In this document: one piece after another, positions 53,003 to 62,734 of the stretch
Layout: every line of letters begins with the position of its first letter
How positions within the stretch are numbered: the stretch's first letter is position 1
Assembly (NCBI RefSeq): GCF_014656545.1
Contig: NZ_BNDS01000005.1
Location: forward strand, 58,856 to 122,855
Length of the DNA stretch: 64,000 nt
Origin: Neobacillus kokaensis
GTDB lineage: Bacteria > Bacillota > Bacilli > Bacillales > Cytobacillaceae
Direction of reading: 5' to 3'
Program-made: the position numbers and the translations under genes
The notes under the pieces: generated by a model
Database searches by the model: none
Told to the model about the DNA's origin: nothing
The model's input: the letters and a program-made list of their open reading frames with translations, nothing else

Positions 53003-53125
53003 GCTCCAGGCGCCAGCGGCTCGATGGTCTTCAGCCAATCCGTCATGAAGGTTAAAAAGCAACCTTCCTGCCGGCTCTCGTCTTCGCTTGTCGCCGATAA
53101 GCGGGCGCCTTCCGCTTTTCTAATG
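53003..53125. repeat. Copy C of the structured intergenic repeat family (reverse orientation)
   Basis: On the minus strand it reads AAAAGCGGAAGGCGCC ... CGGCGACAAGCGAAGACGAG ... GACGGATTGGCT ... CTGGCGCCTGGAGCTAGA. Shared with copy A: GGCGACAAGC, AAGACGAG, GAGCCGG, TGACGGATTGGCT and AGCTAGA. Its pairing arms differ in sequence but are still complementary (AGGCGCC/GGCGCCT, AGGTT/AACCT), which suggests selection for the fold. It spans the gap between the two gluconate-dehydrogenase-like genes. Confidence 0.75.
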
Positions 53126-53863
53126 ATTCATATGACTTTGCAGGCTCTGCGGTTTAATTTTTGTAAAGTCCTTCTCAATGACATCGGCATAAGCCATTTG
53201 GCTGCCGGGATAGTTCCGCATTTTCCAGCCGTCCATATTGCGGTTACCGCCATACAACGGATCGCTGTAAACACCTTCTAATGTTGCACTTCGCAGCATT
53301 TGGAAAAAACCGCTTGGTGAAATAGTCGTAACATTCACCTTATCTCCCTCAAAATCCTGTAAAATCTTATCCTGTTCTTCACCGCTTAATTCAATAAAGG
53401 TTTTCTTAAATGTTTGCATACTGTGGTTGTCGATTTCCCGTAAGCCAATATCGAAAATATCGCGCCGCTTTAACCTTCCTTGATAACCTTGAACTTTTTC
53501 ACCACGGTAGAACGGCGGCTGCATATAATCACGGGCGTTAAAGCCCCAATCGCCGGCTAACTGATGATCAATGAAAAAGGCAACACCCAATTCTTTCGCC
53601 CCTGGACCATTATCATCTTTTGGAAAAATCCTTTCCGTTACAGCTTCGGCAATCTTAAATTGCTCAGGGGTAAAATACATCAGTGCCTGATTAAAATTCT
53701 CCTCATGGGGCGGGGGAGGGTTGTTGGTTTTATCATCCTTCCTCCATGGAATTAAACTTCCTAAGATTCCTCCAACAGCAAGTCCGCCAACTGTATAACC
53801 GGTATTTCGTAAAAATTTTCTTCTCGATATGTCCTGCGGCATTTCTTTGTTTTCTTCAGTCAC
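53120..53863 (-). CDS. Gluconate 2-dehydrogenase subunit 3 family protein
   Basis: A 247-aa exported protein. The N-terminus has the twin-arginine signal ISRRKFLRNTGYTVGGLAVGG (about 9-29). The mature domain includes PEQFKIAEAVTERIFPKDDNGPG split over about 72-95, GAKELGVAFFIDHQLAG and the end NMDGWKMRNYPGSQMAYADVI. Such subunits escort the flavoprotein across the Tat system. GTG 53863 has GGAGGTGG. The FAD subunit lacks its own signal, consistent with piggy-back export. Confidence 0.88.
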   Translation of the reverse strand: MTEENKEMPQDISRRKFLRNTGYTVGGLAVGGILGSLIPWRKDDKTNNPPPPHEENFNQALMYFTPEQFKIAEAVTERIFPKDDNGPGAKELGVAFFIDHQLAGDWGFNARDYMQPPFYRGEKVQGYQGRLKRRDIFDIGLREIDNHSMQTFKKTFIELSGEEQDKILQDFEGDKVNVTTISPSGFFQMLRSATLEGVYSDPLYGGNRNMDGWKMRNYPGSQMAYADVIEKDFTKIKPQSLQSHMNH

Positions 53864-54009
53864 CTGGGTCCACCTCCAAGGAAATAGTCAACTTCACATG
53901 TAAAATACGGCATTTTTTCCGCCATTTGACTAGTATAGTTCCCAAAAATTATCCATGCATACTCAGAAAAAATAAGGGGAATTGTATTGGATAAAAAGGA
54001 GGAAGATTT

Positions 54010-54699
54010 ATGAAAAGGAATTGGAAGATTTGGGGTGTCCCCTTTGTCGGCGCCTTATTAGTACTTGGCGCTTGTACAAGCCAGCAGGAGTTTCACAAAA
54101 ATGAAGCCAATGCAGCGGAAAATCTGCATGACAACTCACTAAATGAACGAGGAAACGGACATGTTCAGGGCACAAACAATCCAGATGTCATTCCAAGTGT
54201 CGACAGATCCAAAAAACATACGACGAAAACAACAGAAGGTATGGGGACAAACGTCTACAGCTTAATTGGCAGCTCCAGTCTGCATGACGGGGGGATTTCG
54301 TCTCACTTAGAATCAAGACTTGCCGGGGAAGGGATTACCGGAATCAAAGTATTTGTCCTTGATGACACAGTGATTCTTGCCCGGTCAAAGCCGGAAGCGA
54401 CCTCTACCAGATATGATGAAATGCAAAATAAAGTGTTAAAAGGGACGACAGGTCTTTCCGGAAAAGGGAGTTTTGATGGCGTAGATGAAACCGACGTCAA
54501 TACAGATGATAATTTAGATCAAGCAAAAAAACTGATGAACAAAGCGTTTGACGGTCAAGTCCAAATTCTGACGGTGACCAATCCAAATGCAATCACGTTA
54601 ATTGACAGAATTAAATCTACCATAAAGGTGGACAACCCTTCCTACAGCAGACTTACAAGAGATATTACAGCACTGATCAAAATGACACGTGAAAAATAA
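54010..54699 (+). CDS. YhcN/YlaJ family sporulation lipoprotein
   Basis: The 229-aa protein has a signal peptide with lipobox VLGAC (Cys about 22), an Asn-rich linker, then the YhcN/YlaJ domain: ITGIKVFVLDDTVILARSK, and LTVTNPNAITLIDRIKS near the C-terminus. Members are forespore-made lipoproteins of the spore inner membrane affecting outgrowth. The GAGGAAGA ribosome site lies 6 nt before the ATG. Single gene with its own terminator. Confidence 0.85.
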   Translation: MKRNWKIWGVPFVGALLVLGACTSQQEFHKNEANAAENLHDNSLNERGNGHVQGTNNPDVIPSVDRSKKHTTKTTEGMGTNVYSLIGSSSLHDGGISSHLESRLAGEGITGIKVFVLDDTVILARSKPEATSTRYDEMQNKVLKGTTGLSGKGSFDGVDETDVNTDDNLDQAKKLMNKAFDGQVQILTVTNPNAITLIDRIKSTIKVDNPSYSRLTRDITALIKMTREK

Positions 54700-54701
54700 A
54701 A

Positions 54702-54738
54702 AGAAACGCTCGGGACTTGAAAAGCTCCGAGCGTTTCT
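54702..54738. terminator. Bidirectional terminator after the YhcN-like gene
   Basis: AGAAACGCTCGG / CCGAGCGTTTCT, a 12-bp perfect stem between convergent genes. Confidence 0.9.
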
Positions 54739-54750
54739 AGTAAAATCAAC

Positions 54751-57700
54751 TTATTTTTTTAAAGCCTTTGAGACTACTGATGAATAGGAGCTGTATACAT
54801 TTTTGCCGCTCACTACCTTATAAGCTCTTACCTTGTAATAATATGTTTTGCCTTTTGCTAATTTTGTATTGGTAAAGCTTACTGTTTTTCCAGAAGTAAC
54901 CGTCTTAACTACTGAATATTTTCCTGATTTTGACGTTGCACGGTATACTTTATAGCCGCTCGCACCATTTACCTTAGACCAGGTAACCTTCACAGAAGTG
55001 CTGCTTACCTTAGCAGCTTTTACTCCCGTTGGCGTCTTAAGTGCCGGTTTGCCGCTTACTACCGCCGAATAAGGGCTGGCAAGCTTCACGCCGTCTACAG
55101 TGGACTTAGCCAAAACCTTATAATAATACGTTTTTCCAATCGTTAAACCACTGTTGCTGTAGCTTGTCCCCTTAACCGTTGCTGCCTTCGTATATTTACC
55201 TGATTTTGATGTTGCACGGTACACATCATATTGGGCAGCGCCGGATACTTTTGCCCAGCTGACAGTTAGTTTGTTGTAATCAGTCGATACAGCCTTTACT
55301 TTGGAAGGTTTTGCTAGATTCTTTGCGTAACGTGCATAAACATTAGCATCAGCGGTAATTGGTTTCGTAAAGTCAAACTTAGTCTTGAACTTAGCGTCTT
55401 TATACCAGCCGATGAAAGTGTATCCGGACTTCTTCGGTGCTGCCGGAGCTTTTGTTTTTGAACCTTTAATCACTTCATCTGTTTTCAAAACAGATTTGCC
55501 ATTGTAATATTTTACTTTATAAAAATCGCCGCGGTAGACCTTAATTTGTTTCGTTGTTTTATGACCGGCAATATCAACAAGCTCCAGGGTAAAAGTGTTA
55601 TTTCCAGGCTCAAGGTCTAATGGTGTTGTCACCTGCTTGCTTAGGCTTCTCATTGCATATGGCTCGGCAAAATCTTTGCTGAATTCCTCGCTGCCGTCAA
55701 CATAATAATGAAGTTCATCATAATTGTCGGACACCGTAACATCAAGATTTACAGATTTAACATCTGCTTTTACCTTTGCAGGAACTGCTTTATTTACCTT
55801 GATTTGCGGTGCAGTCGTATCCACCATCAAATCACGTACTAGATAATTAATTTCGTTACCAGCATCATCTTTACCCGTAACCCGGATATTATAGACACCA
55901 TCTTTCTTCACAGTCACTGCTGTTTCGAATTCGTACCGAGCCTCTTCCGCATTCCAGCTGAAGTCGACTGACTGAGCAGTGTAATATTTTTGATCCGCTT
56001 GATTAGATGGTTCTACTTTAACTGATAGACTCTTTAATTTGGACTGATCTGTCACATATCCAGCGACTGGAAGCTCATGAGTTGGATACACATTAGCCGC
56101 TCCAATGGAAGTGACATGAACATACGGAATCGTGTTGTCCGCTCCGCCGCGCAGTTCTACTTTACTTGTGTTGCCGGCAAAGTCATAGGCAACAACCTCA
56201 ACTAAACCAACAGGCGTTTCATCAAATGTAAATTCTTGTGCACTGCCTGCTAAAGGATCAGCCAAAACAGATTTTCCATGAACTAAAACATCATAGTAAG
56301 CAACTCCAGATCCATCGCCGTCAGTCGAATTAATGGAAAGCTTTTTCCCATCAAGTACGGCCGTTACCTTTGGCGCAGCCGTATCAACAAGTACAGGGAA
56401 CCTGACTGTTTGCGGCACTTTACCAGGGAAGTCAATTGCAGCAGCAATTTCATAATAGTACTGGCCGTCAGCAGCTAATTTGTTCTTAATTTTTCCATCC
56501 CAAGCATTTGCCGGATTAAGATAATATTGCGCCCCTCTGCCTCCATCATTAAAGTTTTTCCGGACAAGTGTATCCGATTTAATTTTCCGCAGAACATTTC
56601 CGTCTTTATCGACAATCTTGTATTCTACTGTTTTTGCATTTCGCAAGAATGATAGAATTGGCAGTGCATTATCCTGGACTCCGTCACCATTTGGCGAAAT
56701 GGCAATTTGCTTGGACTTGAAGGAATCATCCGCTGGATTATATCCTAAATAGTCATAGTACTCGTTGCCTTCTTCGTCGACACCGGCAGTTGTTAACATG
56801 CCAGTCCAGGCGTAGAAGGATTCAGCATCGCTGCCGTCATAAATTTCTTTGTCAACGATTGGCGCCTTATTCCAGTCACCGTTAAACCCTACATATGGCA
56901 CAGATACGACAGGATTGTTGTCATTTACATCTGTTAAAGTAACGAACCCTTCAACAAAATAGCCATTTTCAAATATTTCATTTAATGGTGCGTTGTAAGC
57001 CCAATCAACTGTATCCGTTAAGTCAACTGTTACATCGATTGTTGTGCTGCCATTGGCTGGCACAGTGATTTCCTTTTGACTGAAAGTAATTGGGAATTCG
57101 CCAGTCCAAGGCTCCGCTTCTGAAATGGTGCCATTTTTGTAAATCCCCTGTGCTTCCATTTGATCAATCACAAGGCCCTCTTTATTAGCTACCGCCAAAT
57201 CGGTTTGAACATTTCCATCGACTGCATACTGAACTTCTTTATCTGAGAAGTTTCGTACCTTTAGGCTAAATTGAGCCTTGTTATCTTTAATTTCTTTTAA
57301 AGCAACCTTTGCTTCATTTGTTTTTTCTTCTGTCACCACAATAGGCGTGCTTAATGCTGCATGAAGCTGCATAACACCAGCCCCTTGACGACGCGGCGAA
57401 TATGGATTATGCATAAATGCTGCATTATAAGTACCTTTATCCTCTACCACCTTACTCGTGTTCATTAATAGGTTTTTCGCCATGTTCACTCGTGCAGCAC
57501 CTTTTAAATCGGCAAAGTCCTTTTTCACCCGTTCAAGTATAAGTGAGGCACCACCGGAAACATGCGGAGCAGCCATTGATGTACCGCTCATAACGCCATA
57601 TTGGTTATTATTTAATGTGGAAAGAATATTGCCTCCCGGTGCAGTAATTTCAGGCTTAAAGTCTAAGTTTGGCGTTACACCCCAGGATGTGAAATCAGAC

Positions 57701-59337
57701 ATTTGGCCTGCTGTTGGGTTTGGAGCTGTAACTTTATCACCTTTAAATTCAATTGTTACCTTTACACCTGCATCAAGTTTTGCTTTCAGCTGATCGCCAT
57801 CCGTTTTTAACATGAATAACTGTGGAATGGTAATCGCTGAATCGGACGCCATGTTTACAAATCCATTTGTGTTATTGTAAATAATAACGCCAACTGCACC
57901 TGCTTTTTGGGCATTTAAGGCTTTATCCACAAAGCCAATGGTCCCGCGCTGAATTAATGCATATTTTCCTTTAAAATCTTTGCCTTCAAAATCAGCTGGC
58001 TGGCCAATTCCGGCAGCTAAAATTTCAAAAGACTTTTGGCTTTGCTTTAATGGATCAGTACTGCTTGCCGATAAGAACGGTGACTTTCCTGCTTCCGCTC
58101 CATCAAAGGAATACGTAATCGCGTCTAAATCCATATAGTTATTTTCAATCGAAGCTACTTGTAGAGAATTAGTTGCAATACCAGGAGCACCAACTACTCC
58201 GTAATCCGGATTTGCCCCCAGCGGATTAAAGTAACCGTCGCCGAAATGGTTGGAGTTACCGGCAGAAATGGACATTAATACACCATTTTCGACCGCTCTT
58301 TGAACAGCCATTTGTTCAGGGTCATCTGCTTGTACAAACGCACTGGTTGATCCTAAACTTAGGTTATTTACATCTGCTCCTAGTTTAATAGAGTCGTCGA
58401 TTGCTTTAATAATGATGTCGCTCCATGTAGAAGGCATTTCCGGATCATTACCGAACACTTTAAGGGCCAGTAATTGCGCCTCAGGAGCTACCCCTTTAAT
58501 ACCGCCTTTTTCTTCGTCGCCATTAGCCCCGACAGTACCGGCAACATGCATGCCGTGCATCGAAGCATCCGGACCTAAATCTAGAATTTGGTCGTTCTCA
58601 TCATAGTAGTTAAAACCGTAAGGGACTTTATCAGTATAGAATTTTCCAGGTAGCCCTTTTTCAGTTTTAAGCGCTTTCACCCCATCTTCTGAAAGTGCCT
58701 CTTGTGATGTATCCATTAATGTCATGTCTTTATGGCTAGGGTCAATACCGGTGTCAATAATCCCAACAACCATTCCTTCACCTTTATAGCCGTAATCTTC
58801 CCAAGCCTTTTGCGCTTCGACAATTTCCTTGCTGTACTTCATATCCGGCTTAATTTCCGGGCGTTGATACTCATGGGCAATGGTTACTTTGGAAACACCT
58901 GCAATACTTTTAATCGCAGGAATTTTCCCATATTCAACAATACCGGAAAATCCATTGAAGGTTGTTGTAAAGTGCTGCTTGAACTTCATGTTAATCGCCT
59001 TTTGAGCAATTTGGTTTTTAACATTCTGCTGTGCATTTACGATATTTTTTTCTAATTTTTCTTTGACTGTTTTTGATAGTTCACTATATTTCTTGCCTTG
59101 CTTTGTTACATATGTAATCGCCGGTTCTCCATCAACCTCTACAATTACGCGGACTTTGTCCGTCTTTTTATAATTTTTCTCAAGCTCTTTGCCCTTAATG
59201 GACTTTGAGAGTTTATGTTTAAGCTGCGTTGTCTGGCTGCTTTTACTTAGAGCCGCTTTTGGAACAGCTGCTTGAGCAACACCGGAGAATACCATGAGCA
59301 AAATCAACAATAACGGTAAACTTCTTTTAAACTTCAC
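54751..59337 (-). CDS. Large secreted subtilisin-family serine protease (Vpr-like) with C-terminal accessory domains
   Basis: The protein is about 1528 aa. Signal peptide (about 1-23, ending AQA), inhibitor I9-like prodomain, then an S8 catalytic domain with Asp in GIIDTGID (about 194), His in MHGMHVAG (about 261) and Ser in SGTSMAAPHVSGG (about 583). A PA domain is inserted between His and Ser. Downstream come Fn3-like domain 5 (SFSQKEITVPANG region), FlgD/Ig-like beta domains, one InlB-type repeat (GYTFIGWYKDAKF) and two fibronectin type III domains. No LPxTG or SLH motif is seen. GTG 59337 follows GGAGG. Likely feeds peptides to importers. Confidence 0.93.
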   Translation of the reverse strand: MKFKRSLPLLLILLMVFSGVAQAAVPKAALSKSSQTTQLKHKLSKSIKGKELEKNYKKTDKVRVIVEVDGEPAITYVTKQGKKYSELSKTVKEKLEKNIVNAQQNVKNQIAQKAINMKFKQHFTTTFNGFSGIVEYGKIPAIKSIAGVSKVTIAHEYQRPEIKPDMKYSKEIVEAQKAWEDYGYKGEGMVVGIIDTGIDPSHKDMTLMDTSQEALSEDGVKALKTEKGLPGKFYTDKVPYGFNYYDENDQILDLGPDASMHGMHVAGTVGANGDEEKGGIKGVAPEAQLLALKVFGNDPEMPSTWSDIIIKAIDDSIKLGADVNNLSLGSTSAFVQADDPEQMAVQRAVENGVLMSISAGNSNHFGDGYFNPLGANPDYGVVGAPGIATNSLQVASIENNYMDLDAITYSFDGAEAGKSPFLSASSTDPLKQSQKSFEILAAGIGQPADFEGKDFKGKYALIQRGTIGFVDKALNAQKAGAVGVIIYNNTNGFVNMASDSAITIPQLFMLKTDGDQLKAKLDAGVKVTIEFKGDKVTAPNPTAGQMSDFTSWGVTPNLDFKPEITAPGGNILSTLNNNQYGVMSGTSMAAPHVSGGASLILERVKKDFADLKGAARVNMAKNLLMNTSKVVEDKGTYNAAFMHNPYSPRRQGAGVMQLHAALSTPIVVTEEKTNEAKVALKEIKDNKAQFSLKVRNFSDKEVQYAVDGNVQTDLAVANKEGLVIDQMEAQGIYKNGTISEAEPWTGEFPITFSQKEITVPANGSTTIDVTVDLTDTVDWAYNAPLNEIFENGYFVEGFVTLTDVNDNNPVVSVPYVGFNGDWNKAPIVDKEIYDGSDAESFYAWTGMLTTAGVDEEGNEYYDYLGYNPADDSFKSKQIAISPNGDGVQDNALPILSFLRNAKTVEYKIVDKDGNVLRKIKSDTLVRKNFNDGGRGAQYYLNPANAWDGKIKNKLAADGQYYYEIAAAIDFPGKVPQTVRFPVLVDTAAPKVTAVLDGKKLSINSTDGDGSGVAYYDVLVHGKSVLADPLAGSAQEFTFDETPVGLVEVVAYDFAGNTSKVELRGGADNTIPYVHVTSIGAANVYPTHELPVAGYVTDQSKLKSLSVKVEPSNQADQKYYTAQSVDFSWNAEEARYEFETAVTVKKDGVYNIRVTGKDDAGNEINYLVRDLMVDTTAPQIKVNKAVPAKVKADVKSVNLDVTVSDNYDELHYYVDGSEEFSKDFAEPYAMRSLSKQVTTPLDLEPGNNTFTLELVDIAGHKTTKQIKVYRGDFYKVKYYNGKSVLKTDEVIKGSKTKAPAAPKKSGYTFIGWYKDAKFKTKFDFTKPITADANVYARYAKNLAKPSKVKAVSTDYNKLTVSWAKVSGAAQYDVYRATSKSGKYTKAATVKGTSYSNSGLTIGKTYYYKVLAKSTVDGVKLASPYSAVVSGKPALKTPTGVKAAKVSSTSVKVTWSKVNGASGYKVYRATSKSGKYSVVKTVTSGKTVSFTNTKLAKGKTYYYKVRAYKVVSGKNVYSSYSSVVSKALKK

Positions 59338-59509
59338 CTTTCCTCCCCCATTTCTCCCATTTTTTAACACTAAAACTGAAAATCTTCTCTGGCACCTTAG
59401 ACTTCCTTCTATTTTTTTCGAGTTTCAAATCAATTTTATTCAAAATTTGGTAAATCGTCAATATTTTGTTTATATTAGGAATATTCTACTAGTTTATTTT
59501 TCTAACAAA

Positions 59510-59533
59510 AAAAAGACTGCTGTGACAGTCTTT
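59510..59533 (-). terminator. Terminator of the ABC-2 transporter operon
   Basis: AAAGACTG / CAGTCTTT with a T-tract on the minus strand, abutting the stop codon. Confidence 0.85.
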
Positions 59534-60329
59534 AAACACTTAAATCCCTCTTCCTAAAAGAAACATAAGTTAATGTGATTAGAATAATAATGATGATGGC
59601 GGATAGACCGACAAACACAGGGTCCAGCACACCGCCTGCTACTACTCTTTTGGCTTCGAAATACTTAAAAGGAGTAATATATTGCAATAATTTTATATTC
59701 TCATTTAAGTCAATAGCAAGGGAAAGAATATAGGAGATTAGTAGGATCCCGGTCCCTACGGAAGCAGCTCGCTTTGGCTTGTTCCCAGCTGCCGCAATAC
59801 TAGACCCAGCGGCCAGAAAAATAAGCTGCAGCATGAACATTCCTGCCATTAATAAGTAAATATCAGTCAATGACTCGCCGTCCTTACTAAATTTGCTCAC
59901 CATTGTGATGGAGAGAATCAAGGTTACCAGGTTAAAGATCACCACGTTGGCGAGCGCTGCCGACAGCTTGGCGGTAATTATTTGGGAACGCGATATCGGC
60001 TTTGCCATCAGAAATTCCGCGGTTTGGTCGCGCTCTTCCTTGGCAATGATATTGGCACCAAGCATCATGGCATGAATCGCTGCCATTAGCTGCAGATACG
60101 TAAAAAGAATCGCGTAAAATCCAACCGCCGTTGATAAATCCAAGGTTCCAGTTCCCATAATTGCCTGCAGCGATTTTGGCATTTCCGATATCATTTGCTG
60201 CAGTGATTGCCCAGTCCCGCTTAACCCTTCATATTTGGCCATGCCGCTTACAACCATAAAGCAAATTCCAATGCTCCATAGTATAAGCGACCTCCTCGCT
60301 GCCTTTATTTCCCGGAAAAACAAATTCAT
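59532..60329 (-). CDS. ABC-2 type permease, subunit 2
   Basis: A protein of about 265 aa with six helices, opening NLFFREIKAARRSLILWSIG and carrying the coupling segment IIAKEERDQTAEFLMAKPISRSQII. It is a diverged paralogue of the gene just upstream (same layout, KEERDQTAEFLMAKP versus KESREKTADFLLTKP), so the pair probably forms a heterodimeric channel with the ATPase encoded first. Substrate unknown. ATG 60329 after AGGGGGTG. Confidence 0.88.
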   Translation of the reverse strand: MNLFFREIKAARRSLILWSIGICFMVVSGMAKYEGLSGTGQSLQQMISEMPKSLQAIMGTGTLDLSTAVGFYAILFTYLQLMAAIHAMMLGANIIAKEERDQTAEFLMAKPISRSQIITAKLSAALANVVIFNLVTLILSITMVSKFSKDGESLTDIYLLMAGMFMLQLIFLAAGSSIAAAGNKPKRAASVGTGILLISYILSLAIDLNENIKLLQYITPFKYFEAKRVVAGGVLDPVFVGLSAIIIIILITLTYVSFRKRDLSV

Positions 60330-60341
60330 CACGACACCCCC

Positions 60342-61139
60342 TCACACCGCATGAATATCTTTTTTAGCATAAATCATGTAGCTTGCAGCTATTGCCCCGG
60401 CTATAACAATGATTTCTATGATGATATAGCTCGTTTCATAGGAAGAATGCTTGATAATATAAGCTGTGTCATAATACTTAAAAGGTGTAAGGTAACGGAT
60501 AGCCTTTTCACCAATTACCGCACCAAACATGTTTAAGACATAGAAGCCAAATACCGTACTAAGTGAAAGCGGCAGGACTGATTTAATTCTTGTTACGACA
60601 GCAGAAACGAGCACTCCTAACGCTAAAAACATACATTCTACCCAAAATGCTGTTAAGGAAATTAACGTAAAGGTTTGTATATCAAATGGCTTTGTACTTA
60701 CAGCCATTGCTATGATAACCGCTGCCGCCAAGTAGATACCATTCGTAATGATTAAGGAGGTTAGCGCGGCCGATAATTTAGCGGTTACCACTTGGTTTCG
60801 TTTCACCGGCTTTGTCAGTAAAAAGTCCGCCGTTTTTTCCCTCGACTCCTTTGATAAAATCGAGATTCCTAGATTCATAGCTTGAATGGAACCGCATAAC
60901 AGAATATAAGCAAACACATACGAATAAAAACCTAGAAGCGAAGTGATGCTCTCAAGCGAAATACCAAACGCCTTTCTCACACCTTCCGGATATCCCTCAA
61001 GCAGCTTTTTAAAATCAGCTGCATCCCTCGTCAAACCAGGGAACATCGACATAAACAGCACCAGTATAGCAACGAGCGAGAATGCCCAGATGATGGTAGA
61101 CTTCCGGTATGCCTTTAATTCATGGAGAAACATATTCAT
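60342..61139 (-). CDS. ABC-2 type permease, subunit 1
   Basis: A 265-aa, six-helix protein, opening MNMFLHELKAYRKSTIIWAF, with the coupling segment SKESREKTADFLLTKPVKRNQVV. Begins 3 bp after the stop of the ATPase gene. Similar YhaP/ABC-2 pairs act in bacteriocin, antibiotic or lipid stress responses. Confidence 0.88.
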   Translation of the reverse strand: MNMFLHELKAYRKSTIIWAFSLVAILVLFMSMFPGLTRDAADFKKLLEGYPEGVRKAFGISLESITSLLGFYSYVFAYILLCGSIQAMNLGISILSKESREKTADFLLTKPVKRNQVVTAKLSAALTSLIITNGIYLAAAVIIAMAVSTKPFDIQTFTLISLTAFWVECMFLALGVLVSAVVTRIKSVLPLSLSTVFGFYVLNMFGAVIGEKAIRYLTPFKYYDTAYIIKHSSYETSYIIIEIIVIAGAIAASYMIYAKKDIHAV

Positions 61140-61142
61140 GGT

Positions 61143-62027
61143 CTAGTTCTCCTTTTCGTAATAATGCATAAAGATTTCCTCTAAATCAGGCTCCTCGATC
61201 CACAGATTGTAAAGCTCCAGCTGCGCTAATTTTTGCAAAATCATATTGATATTGCCGCTATATAAAAAGCTCGTTATATGATTATTCACCTCAAGGTTTT
61301 GAACTCCCTTGATTTTAAAATAATCATGCGGAACCTGCGTTTGCGATTCCAGCTTAAAGCGCTTATGGTTATTTTCTTTTAACGTGCTGATCTTCTCGAC
61401 GTTGACCAGCTCGCCTTCCTTAATAATCGCAACCCGGTCACACAATTTCTGCACTTCGCTTAAAATATGCGACGAAAACAAAATCGTCGTGCCTTTTTTA
61501 TTCTCCTCTTTTAACAATTCAAAGAACTTCTGCTGCATCAACGGGTCGAGGCCGCTCGTCGGCTCATCAAGAATAATCAGCTTCGGTTCGTGGAGCAGCC
61601 CCTGGACGATGCCAACCTTTTTCTTATTGCCAAACGAAAGATCATCAATTCTTTTATTGAGATCGAGGTCAAGCATCTCAGCCAGTTGTGTAATCCGCTT
61701 GCTGCAGTCCTTTTTGTAAAAACTGGCCGAATACTTCAGCAGCTCTTTTACCTTCATGTTGTCATAATAAAACACTTCCGAGGGCAGATAGCCGATTTCC
61801 TTTTTAATTTCCGGGCCGTACTTGACGGAATCCTTGCCAAAAATCATAGCACTGCCGCTTGTCGGATAAATCAGTGACAGCATCGTGCGAATCGTCGTCG
61901 ACTTCCCGGCGCCATTTGGTCCGATAAACCCAAAAATCTCGCCCTCTTCCACATTAAAGCTGATGTTTGTAATTCCTCTCGCCTTACCATACGTTTTCGT
62001 CAGATTTTTAAGCTCAATCACATTCAT
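61143..62027 (-). CDS. ABC transporter ATPase of the TetR-controlled operon
   Basis: The 294-aa ATPase has Walker A GPNGAGKST (about 37-45), signature DLSFGNKKKVGIVQGL in place of SGGQ, Walker B LIILDEPTSGLDP and switch SSHILSEVQ. The C-terminal 80 residues are an accessory domain typical of the CcmA/YhaQ-type ATPases. It forms an operon with two permeases and the TetR gene. Confidence 0.92.
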   Translation of the reverse strand: MNVIELKNLTKTYGKARGITNISFNVEEGEIFGFIGPNGAGKSTTIRTMLSLIYPTSGSAMIFGKDSVKYGPEIKKEIGYLPSEVFYYDNMKVKELLKYSASFYKKDCSKRITQLAEMLDLDLNKRIDDLSFGNKKKVGIVQGLLHEPKLIILDEPTSGLDPLMQQKFFELLKEENKKGTTILFSSHILSEVQKLCDRVAIIKEGELVNVEKISTLKENNHKRFKLESQTQVPHDYFKIKGVQNLEVNNHITSFLYSGNINMILQKLAQLELYNLWIEEPDLEEIFMHYYEKEN

Positions 62028-62042
62028 CGCCCTTGGCCTCCC

Positions 62043-62666
62043 TTATTTGTAAAAAGCCTTGATCAGCACGTCGAAATACTTCTCTACCTCACTGCGGACT
62101 TTTTGATAATCAATTTCGTAATTTGGTAATAGCTTTGCTTTATTCAGCTCCTCCTCACTCAATTTTTCAAATGTCCAGGTGATGATTTTTATGACTTTTT
62201 CCAGCTCAATATCGCTGCGAAACTTCGAGGTATCAATGTTTTCATACATTTTGGCAAAATTGATTTCCTGCAGCTGCTGTAATTTTTTTTCGAACTCCTG
62301 TCTAATTTCCCTCGATTCTTCCAAGTAAACTGCCTGAAGGAAATTAAATAGCTCTGGATAGTTTGCCAGCAATTCCATCTTAATGATGACCGCCTGCCGC
62401 ATTCTGATAAAAAAATCAGTCTCAGAAAGGTCAATTTTTTTGAAAAATTCATCAGCAATCAAATCGTAGCAATAGTCGAACAGGAATAAATACAACTGCT
62501 TTTTATTTCCAAAATAATGAAACAACAGCCCCTTTGAGATCTCGGCCACCTTCACAATTTCGTTTGTCGAGGCATTATCGTAGCCTTTTTGGGCAAATTC
62601 CTTTATCGCTGCATTAATAATTCGGTCTTGTTTTTCTTGTTCTAAGTTGAGAAACTTCGTATACAC
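62043..62666 (-). CDS. TetR/AcrR family transcriptional regulator
   Basis: The protein is about 207 aa. The HTH occupies residues about 12-56 (RIINAAIKEFAQKGYDNAST, NEIVKVAEISKGLLFHYFGNK). The C-terminal ligand domain is all-helical. GTG 62666 with AAGGAGGG at 11 nt is favoured over an upstream start at 62711 that would translate through an operator. It heads the ABC operon and probably represses it through the two TTGAC-N7-GTCAA palindromes just upstream. Confidence 0.9.
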   Translation of the reverse strand: MYTKFLNLEQEKQDRIINAAIKEFAQKGYDNASTNEIVKVAEISKGLLFHYFGNKKQLYLFLFDYCYDLIADEFFKKIDLSETDFFIRMRQAVIIKMELLANYPELFNFLQAVYLEESREIRQEFEKKLQQLQEINFAKMYENIDTSKFRSDIELEKVIKIITWTFEKLSEEELNKAKLLPNYEIDYQKVRSEVEKYFDVLIKAFYK

Positions 62667-62701
62667 TTTTTTTGCGTCCCTCCTTTTGGTGCGGTTGTTT
62701 G

Positions 62702-62718
62702 TTGACCACACCAGTCAA
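62702..62718. promoter_or_regulatory. TetR-type operator 1
   Basis: TTGAC-CACACCA-GTCAA, perfect 5-bp half sites with a 7-bp spacer, 36 bp upstream of the regulator start. Confidence 0.65.
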
Positions 62719-62734
62719 TTACATTTTATTCCTA

